From contig CAUEEP010000088.1 of NCBI GenBank assembly GCA_958450365.1, forward strand, positions 62,001 to 126,000: a DNA stretch of 64,000 nucleotides, written 5' to 3'. Below, in pieces: positions 57,301-64,000 of this stretch. The stretch's first letter is position 1; every line of letters starts with the position of its first letter. Below the pieces are notes generated by a model. That model did not search any database. It was not told the origin of the DNA and was given only the letters and a program-made list of their open reading frames with translations. Both the position numbers and the translations under genes were made by a program. The stretch comes from Mesorhabditis belari. Its lineage: Eukaryota > Nematoda > Chromadorea > Rhabditida > Rhabditidae.

Positions 57301-60300
57301 CAGTGCCATGAACTTTTAAACCTCTCAACAACTCCATCTTATAGAATCAACTACGCTGATTCTGAATCTGTTTTCAGTTTTTAAACACGATGCCTGTAAC
57401 GCGAGTTATCTCGGCTACAAGTTTTAGGCCTCCTGCACCACATCACTAGTTGGCTCCGTCTTTACTTGAGTTCACTTCACGGAGCCAACTAGTGATGTGG
57501 TGCAGGAGGCCTAAAACTTGTAGCCGAGATAACTCGCGTTACAGGCATCGTGTTTAAAAACTGAAAACAGATTCAGAATCAGCGTAGTTGATTCTATAAG
57601 ATGGAGTTGTTGAGAGGTTTAAAAGGTCAATTGGTGACCTCTAGGCCTCTACGTGAACGCGAACACCTAGCATCTGGATTGAATAGGGTCTAGTAGCCAG
57701 GCTGTAGCTCAGCACAGCACGGTATAGCTCAGCACGGTGTCCAGAGTTGAGTCTAGCAGTCCTACAGCCCAAATCCCCTAGCCACCCGACTCACTTTGCT
57801 TTTTGTCCTCCTTTTACCGCGTCGTCCACCTCGGGTTGTTTCTCGTTGAGCTCAAAGTCGAGTTGCTCGTACGCTTGCAGCATGTTATCCACCTGAATTT
57901 GAGATAAAAGAGAGTAGATACAGGATAATTCCACACAGCACACATATCTATTATCAATTATCAATTATCAATTATCTATTATCTATTATCTATTATCTAT
58001 TATCTATTATCTAAAAGCCAGGGTTTTCTTTAATATTTGAAATTTTGGACAAGACAAAAAGCAACATATGATTAAGAAAAGAACTCATTTCACCCACCCA
58101 TCTTAGGGCTTCTTCCTGAAAAATGGTACAGTGATCAGTAAGTGTTGGATAAAGATACGGTGATCCTTGAATATGACAGAGTAATCCTTTTGCTGGATTA
58201 GATATAGTAAACCAGGGATTAGAGACACTAATCCAGAAATTAGAGACACTAGTCCGGGGATTGGATACAGTAATCCAAGAATTAGATACAGAATCCAGGG
58301 AATGGATACAGTAATCCAGGGATTGGACACAGTAATCCAGGGAATGGATACAGTAATCCAGGAATTAGAGACACTAATCCAAGAATTGGATACAGTAATC
58401 CAAGAATTAGATACAGAATCCAGGGAATGGATACAGAATCCACGGATTGGACACAGTAATCCAGGGAATGGATACAGTAATCCAGGGAATGGATATCCAG
58501 GAATTGGATACAGTAATCCAGGGAATGGATACAGTAATCCAAGGATTGGATACAGAATCCAGGGATTGGATACAGTAATCCAGGAAATAGAGACACTAAT
58601 CCAGGAATTGGATACAGTAATCCAGGGAATGGATATCCAGGGATTAGATACAGAATCCAGAGAATGGATACAGTAATCCAGGGAATGGATCCAGAATCTA
58701 GGGAATGGATACAGTAATCCAAGGATTGGATACAATAATCCAGGGAATGGCTACAGCAATCCAGGGAATTCAGTAATCCAGGACTGTAAATCTATTTGCC
58801 ACTTCGCTTACCGTAGTCAGATCCTCAGGCGTCGGCGCAGAGCTCATCGCTAGCAGTTGATCGCGTTTCTTGGCAACGAAAGCGAGAAGTTCCTAAAAAG
58901 TTAAAGAGTTACCGTAATCCGACAGTAGATCCGACAGTAGACAGTAGATCTACAGTAATCCTTAAAGCTTACCTTCAGCGCTTTCTCTCGCTCCTCATTC
59001 TTCTGTTTTTGCTCTTTCAAGTCAACAGTCTTCTCGAGAGCTCGATCCTCGACTTCCTATAATATGCTCGAGTTACCGTAGCCTCTACAGCTTCGTCTAC
59101 AGCTTCATCTACAGTAAAACATCGATATTACGGCTATTTATCCACCGTAATCCGGTTACGGTGGGTAAATCACTTACAGTAATCCGTACAAGTTTATTCT
59201 TGTCTAAAATTCGATTAAATAAAAAATCTAATTGCTGTGCGTTCCAGGATTGTCAAAAAACGAGAAATTAAATAAATCTGATGATTCAGAAAAGAGTTAA
59301 ACACAGCGAGTCGATTCTAAATCCTAATATCGTTTGTATAGGTTTTTTGGAAAAATGTTTCCTACAAATTGCCATGTGCGTTCCAGGATTGCCAAAAAAA
59401 CGAGAAACTACATAAATCTGACTAGTCAGAAAAAAGTTAACGTAGCCAAAAGGCTACGCGTTCAAAGTCAAAGACGCTCACTGCTCAATGCGCTCAAACG
59501 CTCAAAGACAAACCTTCCACCGTGCCGTCAACAGTTTATTCCAGTGTCTCATCGGTTGCTCGGCTGCTGGATGCGCTTTTGTTTGGATTGCAGCACAGAG
59601 AGCTAGCAAAGCCTCTTTTCTCGGTTCTTCGAACTGAAAATGGAAATGACGGTACTTGTTGGCGACTTTTAGCATTTTTGGATTTTTGGAAAAACGACGC
59701 CGCCGGGTTATGAGGCCTTTTTTACTTCGTTGACAAGTGACCGAATGGTCTAGCGGTTATCATTCTCGCCTCTCGCGCTGGAACTCCCTGGTTCGAATCC
59801 GTTCACTGTCAAAACCTTTTTGCTTTCGTTAAAAACGACGCCGCCGGATTATGAGGCCTTTTTTACTTCGTTGACAAGTGACCGAATGGTCTAGCGGTTA
59901 GCATTCTGGACCCTCGCGCTGGGGGTCCCTGGTTCGGATCCGCTCACTGTCAAAACCTTTTTGCTTTCGTTAAAAACAACGCCGCCGGGTTATGAGGCCT
60001 TTTTTTTACCTCCTTTAAGAAGCGACCGAATGGTCTAGCGGTTAGCATTCTCGGCTCTCGGGCTGGGACTCCCTGGTTCGAATCCGAATCCGGGGCGAGG
60101 GGCGAGCGCACTATTCACTACACCATCCGGCGATTTCGCGGCTAACGGAAAAAGAGCCCCATATCGCGGCATCTTTGATAGTTTCGCTCTTCTTGTATAA
60201 AGCGACGTAAAACGACGCCACTGGGATATGAGGCACTTTTTACTTCATCTAAACAATGACCAGATGGTCTAGCGGTTAGCAGTGTCGCCTCCCGCACCAG

Positions 60301-63189
60301 TCCTCCCTGGTTCGAATCCGCTCACCGTCGAAAACTTTTTGCTTTCTTGTTAAAGGACTAAAACTAATTTCTAAGTGTTTTAAAGTGTTTAAACTGGTGC
60401 TTTAAACTGTTTAAACCGGTATTTTAAAGTATCTAAACTGGTTTTTTAAACTGGAGGCTTAAACTGGAAGTTTAAACTGATGTTTTAAACAGAATGCGCA
60501 CAGAAAAAGGAGAAAAGCGGATAGATTCGATGAAAGGATTACGGTAGTTTTAGGGAAATGGTTTAGGAAAAGGATTTGGCGGATAGAGTCACCTTCATCT
60601 CATCCACTACTCCTTGTGCCACATCGATGGCTTTATCGAGATTCGGCTCCTTGTTATTCACTCGCAATTTCTCATCTTTCTCATCCATCCACGAGAGAAG
60701 CGCATGTGCTTTTGCGTCGAAATCTTCAGCCTCATCTTTGGCCATCCGTAGCGCGTCGGCTCGCGCATTCGCTGCGGCTTCAATCTGGAGATTTTGAGTT
60801 AAATCTGGTGATTTAAAAGAAAGCCTAGAATACATGGCTAAAGTGTCTTTGATTCGATTTAGTACTTTACTAAAGAAGAAAAGATAGCTACTGTAGCTGG
60901 TAGCTGGTAGACGGTAGCTGGTAACTGGTAGCTGCTAGCTGGTAACTGCTAACTGGCAACTGGTAGCTGCTAACTGGTAGCTGGTAGCTGGTAGCTGGTA
61001 GCTGGTAACTGGTAACTGGTAGCTGGCTAACTGGTAGCTGCTAACTGGTAGCTGGTAACTGGTAACTGGTAGCTGGTAGCCGGTAACTGCTAACTGGTAG
61101 CTGGTAACTGGTAACTGCTAACTGGTAACTGGTAGCTGCTAACTGGTAACTGGTAGCTGGTAGCTGGTAACTGCTAACTGGTAACTGGTAGCTGCTAACT
61201 GGTAGCTGGTAACTAGTAACTGGTAGCTGGTAGCTGGTAACTAATAACTGGCAGCTGGTAGCTGGCAGCTAGCAGCTGGTAACTGGTAGCTAGCAAAAGA
61301 CTAGATTAGACTTAAGCTAGACATCTTGTTAGTCGAGTTCTTAAATCACTAAACCCACCGCTTCCCATTTCTCTTGCAATCTCTTCTTCGATTCTCTCAC
61401 ATCGTCTTTTTCATCAACTCCTCTTTCAATCAATTCGTCGGCTTTTTTCAGCAACTTGTCCACTTGTTTCTTCTTCGCTGCTTTCTCGTCACCTCTTTTG
61501 TTTTCCTTTTCGATCAAATCGCGAACCGTATCAATGTCACCGTGGACCCTAGTGCCCTAAAAAAGATTGAGTTTAATAGATAATAAGTTTAATAGATAAT
61601 CTGGATTATTAGAAACACTTTAACCAGTTCTATCTGGATAACTGGACGTTAAAAACGTTGATAATTAGGCGTACGATCCAGACTGTTTTGAAGGGCGATA
61701 AATTTGTCTAGAGATAAGATTCATCTTATCTTTTTGTATCAGTGAATAGAAGAGATTTCAGGCTTTCGAATGATACCAAAGACAGCTTTATTAGATGATC
61801 CAGTCTTATCTAGATCATCTAATAAAGTCCAGCATTTTGACAAAATGCCACTACTATGCACTGGACTGTAAAAATGGCTCGATAAATACCGTAGATCTGT
61901 ACATAGTTATCGATAAACTTGTGCCAATATCGATTTGCCAAATAGCCGCTATCAATTGGGAAACAAAACGCCAACTCACCGCCATCGCCGAATCGGTCTC
62001 CGCATCGAGCAACATCGCATCGATCCACGCCTCAATGTCCTCAATGGCGTCATCGAAAGCGCCCGACTCGAGAACAGCCTAAGAATGTTGAAATGAAATC
62101 CAAGCTCGAGCCAGAGCCAAAGCCAAGCTCGAGCCAAGCCAAGCTCGAGCCAGAGCCAAGCCAAGCCAAGCCAAGCTCAAGCCAGAGCCAAGCCAAGCTC
62201 GAGCCAGAGCCAAGCCAAGCTCGAGCCAGAGCCAAGCCAAGCTCGAGCCAGAGCCAAGCCAAGCTCGAGCCAGAGCCAAGCCAAGCTCGAGCCAGAGCCA
62301 AGCCAAGCTCGAGCCAGAGCCAAGCCAAGCTCGAGCCAGAGCCAAGCCAGCTTGAGCCAGACCCAAGCCAAGCTCGAGCCAGAGCCAAGCCAAGCCAAGC
62401 CAAGCTCGAGCCAGAACCAAGCCAGAACCAAGCTCGAGCTCTAGATCACCATTGAAACCATTCTCTAATCAATTCCAAAGATCTCACCTCTTCAGCTTTT
62501 CTCAGCCTATCCGTGGCCACTTTCTCTAATTGATCCCAATCCTTTTTCAGCTGTCCATTTTTTTTCTCGATCTCTTTACGTTCCGTTTTTGGGGCATGAT
62601 CACCGACGGATTGTCCCCTCCGACGGACAGCCTCGAATTCCGGCTTCTTGCCAATCAGCTCTTGTTTAGCTTCCTGTAAGCAAAAGAATTAGCCAAAAAT
62701 ATTTCCAAACAAAACGTTTACTACAGATTTCAAGCTAAACAATAGTTTTTCCTCACTTTCTTTACGTGAAACTGAAGGACTTCTGGTGGCTGTATGAGTA
62801 AGAATATAAAATGAGGTTTTACATGCGAATGACTGGAAAATTTTGATACTAGTACAGTAAACAGGGTTCAGAATACTATACTGGATCAAGAATGAAGGCA
62901 AGGTCAGACTAGAGCTGATCAGTGGACAGGTTAATGCCCTGGGCACTGGCATTGGATCGGGAATGTTTCAAAGTCTTCTACAACTTGCTGCTTATTTGAT
63001 CTCACCTGACTTGTCTGGATCTAGAATCAAATCGAGGCCAGGTTAGTGGTGTTTCAACGCTATGGAGCCAGCCAGCCAGCTAGTAAGCCAGCCAGCCAGC
63101 TAGCCAGCCAGCTAGCCAGCCAGCTAGCCAGCCAGCTAGCCAGCCAGCTAGCCAGCCAGCCAGCTAGCCAGCCAGCTAGCCAGCCAGCT

Positions 63190-63221
<32 letters not shown>

Positions 63222-63299
63222 CTAGCCAGCCAGCCAGCTAGCCAGCCAGCTAGCCAGCCAGCCAGCCAGCTAGCCAGCCAGCCAGCCAGCCAGCCAGCT

Positions 63300-63334
<35 letters not shown>

Positions 63335-63399
63335 TAGCCAGCCAGCTAGTAAGCCAGCCAGCCAGCTAGCCAGCCAGCTAGTAAGCCAGCCAGCCAGCT

Positions 63400-63434
<35 letters not shown>

Positions 63435-64000
63435 TAGCCAGCCAGCTAGTAAGCCAGCCAGCCAGCTAGCCAGCCAGCCAGCCAGCTAGCCAGCCAGCTA
63501 GCCAGCCAGTCATCCAGCTAGTTAACCAGCAAATCAGCCAGCCAGCCAGCAAGCCAGGAAGCCAGCCAGCAAGCCAGCAAGCCAGCCAGCAAGCCGGCAA
63601 GTCAGGCCTGGATCCAGGACCCAGCTGAAGCTACTAGGGTACTAGTGCTTTGTATCTAGTATTGGAGACTAGTGCTGAGCCTAGTTAGTTACTGGATTCA
63701 TGGATGGATGGATGGATGAATGAATGGATGAATGGATGAATAGAGAGATAAGATCAAGGTGGTAAACTATTGAACCTAGACTCTAGACTGGACTAGCCCT
63801 GGACAGTCTAAGGACTAGCCCTGGACAGTCTAAGGACTAGCCCTGGACAGCCTTGTCTAATGGATGACTATCGGAAAGCCAGCGCCTACCTTCGCCTCAT
63901 CCCTCAACTCCAACAACTTGTGATGGTTGGCTGTCGTAGGGATTTCTTCTTCCAATTTCACTCCCATTTCCGCCATCCAGAACTCCAAATCTTTGGCACT
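51361..64000 (-). CDS. vab-10: Spectraplakin (VAB-10/MACF1/dystonin type), 3' part
   Basis: Seventeen visible exons, the first cut by the window edge: 64000-63890, 62673-62488, 62078-61980, 61556-61359, 60784-60593, 59056-58973, 58892-58812, 58115-58098, 57892-57795, 56736-56590, 56519-56401, 56322-56216, 55437-55318, 53363-53240, 52403-52208, 52029-51896, 51503-51361; 718 codons plus stop, frame kept throughout. Spectrin-type helices come first ([33 protein letters not shown]), then two EF-hand-like segments ([31 protein letters not shown]). The GAS2 microtubule-binding domain follows ([33 protein letters not shown]). The tail has [20 protein letters not shown] and the GSR-rich [11 protein letters not shown]. 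Spectraplakins link actin, microtubules and, in epidermis, hemidesmosomes. One exon is only 18 nt (EEALRW). Both EF-hand loops look unable to bind calcium. Confidence 0.93.
52460..52790. repeat. 20-bp tandem repeat in a vab-10 intron
   Basis: About 16 copies of GGTAGTCTAGGGCTTGGCAA with GCTAGG, GCTGTC and CGTAGT variants. It lies in the intron between exons 53240 and 52403. Confidence 0.92.
53695..54255. repeat. 9-bp microsatellite (GTAGCTATC)n in a vab-10 intron
   Basis: About 60 copies of GTAGCTATC/GTAGCTATA/CTAGCTATC. Because the unit is 9 bp, both strands stay open (serine-tyrosine-arginine one way, isoleucine-alanine-threonine the other); neither is a gene. Confidence 0.95.
54880..55146. 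repeat. 10-bp tandem repeat in a vab-10 intron
   Basis: About 26 copies of AGGAGCTAGA/AGGACCTAGG/AGGATCTAGA, in the same intron as the 9-bp array (between exons 55318 and 53363). Confidence 0.92.
55505..56205. repeat. ~20-25-bp tandem repeat (CTACAGTAACC) in a vab-10 intron
   Basis: About 30 units of CTACAGTAACCTACCCAATA and CTACAGTAACCTGCCCAAGC types. It runs to within about ten bases of the donor of exon 56216-56322. Confidence 0.92.
56778..56890. repeat. 9-bp tandem repeat (CAGCCACCG)n
   Basis: About 11 perfect units, then degenerate copies. It lies in the vab-10 intron between exons 57795 and 56736. Confidence 0.93.
57070..57305. repeat. 7/14-bp tandem repeat (GTTGCCA-GCTACCA)
   Basis: About 33 heptamers of GTTGCCA, GCTACCA, GTTACCA and GTTACTA. 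It directly abuts the large palindrome at 57313. Confidence 0.92.
57313..57625. repeat. Perfect palindrome, 147-bp arms, 19-nt spacer
   Basis: 57313-57459 and 57479-57625 are exact reverse complements over all 147 positions I compared, separated by 19 nt. No target-site duplication or coding content was found. It lies in a vab-10 intron next to a heptamer array. Confidence 0.93.
57950..58013. repeat. 7-bp microsatellite (ATTATCT)n
   Basis: About nine heptamers, first ATTATCA and then ATTATCT, in the short vab-10 intron between exons 58098 and 57892. Confidence 0.9.
58195..58775. repeat. 21-bp tandem repeat (GGATACAGTAATCCAGGGAA plus T)
   Basis: About 27 units with AGAGACACTAATCC and GGATATCC variants. 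Long frames on both strands are by-products. It lies in the vab-10 intron between exons 58812 and 58115. Confidence 0.93.
59736..59808 (+). tRNA. tRNA-Glu(CTC)-like gene, array copy 1
   Basis: 73 nt. It has a perfect A-box (TGGTCTAGCGG) and B-box (GGTTCGAATCC), and a TTTTT terminator about 9 nt downstream. By alignment with tRNA-Glu the anticodon loop is CTCTCGC (anticodon CTC). The acceptor stem AGTGACC/GTTCACT has one mismatch and the anticodon stem one or two, so it may be a pseudogene or SINE head. Confidence 0.5.
59877..59949 (+). tRNA. tRNA-Glu(CTC)-like gene, array copy 2
   Basis: 73 nt in a 141-bp unit repeated from copy 1 (shared flanks GACGCCGCCGG and CCTTTTTGCTTTCG). A-box intact; B-box GGTTCGGATCC has one change. 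The anticodon loop CCCTCGC would read CTC. The anticodon stem pairs poorly. Confidence 0.45.
60021..60093 (+). tRNA. tRNA-Glu-like copy 3, 3' end replaced
   Basis: The 5' part and B-box (GGTTCGAATCC) are intact, but the 3' acceptor strand is missing. Sequence from about 60084 instead looks like the 3'-to-5' reverse of another tRNA-like sequence (minus strand, A-box-like TGGTGTAGTGAA near 60120). It is a head-to-head chimera, probably not functional. Confidence 0.4.
60255..60327 (+). tRNA. tRNA-like gene, array copy 4
   Basis: 73 nt, A-box and B-box intact, loop CTCCCGC (anticodon CCC by alignment), acceptor AATGACC/GCTCACC imperfect. Followed by CTTTTTGC. The most diverged of the four. Confidence 0.4.
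60890..61295. repeat. 7-bp tandem repeat (ACTGGTA-GCTGGTA)
   Basis: About 55 heptamers of ACTGGTA, GCTGGTA, ACTGCTA and GCTGCTA in the vab-10 intron between exons 61359 and 60784. It is a distant complement of the GTTGCCA array at 57070. Confidence 0.92.
62100..62435. repeat. 22-bp tandem repeat (GAGCCAGAGCCAAGCCAAGC plus TC)
   Basis: About 14 near-identical units with shorter variants at both ends. All six frames stay partly open, explaining long spurious ORFs. It lies in the vab-10 intron between exons 62488 and 62078. Confidence 0.93.
63063..63600. repeat. CCAG tetranucleotide array with TAG interruptions
   Basis: More than 100 CCAG units, regularly interrupted as CCAGCTAG or AGTAAG, in the vab-10 intron between exons 63890 and 62673. 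A short GGATGGAT array follows at about 63700-63740. Confidence 0.93.

Noticed and set aside
61780..61830. Short inverted repeat (TTTATTAGATGATC) in a vab-10 intron
   Set aside because: Arms of only ~15 bp; common in AT-rich introns, not reported separately.
62093..62455. Overlapping long ORFs in several frames
   Set aside because: By-products of a 22-bp tandem repeat within an intron.

Overview
The window is nematode nuclear DNA, most likely from a rhabditid relative of Caenorhabditis. It is AT-rich, with many introns of 40-100 bp ending in TTTCAG or TTTTAG and acceptor-like sites just before start codons (candidate trans-splice sites). It also carries abundant ACGGTAGC/CTACAGTAA-type repeats, Tc1/mariner elements, and orthologues of nematode genes including a vab-10-type spectraplakin. 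Most gene models here were spliced by hand. In almost every case the exon lengths sum to an exact reading frame.

Layout. (1) 0.3-13 kb: a lineage-specific cluster of five single-exon genes with an F-box-like N terminus (three intact, two broken). It is mixed with fold-back repeats, decayed fragments of a neighbouring gene, an integrase remnant and a segmental duplication. A 1307-bp mariner-type element sits in one copy of that duplication, and the empty site survives in the other. (2) 16.3-26.7 kb (minus): a 19-exon gene resembling the C18orf63/DUF4708 family, with a 4.6-kb intron and an intron full of fold-back elements. (3) 27.7-31.1 kb: a dead mariner copy, a hexamer array, a fold-back element with long terminal repeats and a CENP-B-type helix-turn-helix remnant. 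(4) 31.2-34.1 kb (minus): two secreted Ly6/three-finger-type genes, one intact and one decayed, separated by minisatellites. (5) 34.4-50.5 kb: a compact housekeeping block. ZNF622/REI1 and MAK16 lie on the minus strand; WDR37, a MYBBP1A/POL5-like gene and SRP19 lie on the plus strand, diverging from MAK16. An apparently undescribed small cysteine-rich membrane-protein gene lies antisense in the one long intron of the MYBBP1A-like gene. (6) 51.4-64.0 kb (minus): the 3' end of a vab-10/MACF1-type spectraplakin (spectrin repeats, two degenerate EF-hands, GAS2 domain, GSR tail). Most of its longer introns carry a different private tandem repeat; one holds a tandem array of tRNA-Glu-like genes and another a perfect 147-bp-arm palindrome.

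Functional themes. MAK16 and ZNF622 both act in 60S ribosome assembly, MYBBP1A/POL5 acts in the nucleolus, and SRP19 builds the signal recognition particle, so the block is a ribosome/translation neighbourhood and may contain operons. The F-box-like cluster is the fast-evolving part. Duplication, inversion, truncation and insertion of gene fragments can all be seen there directly.
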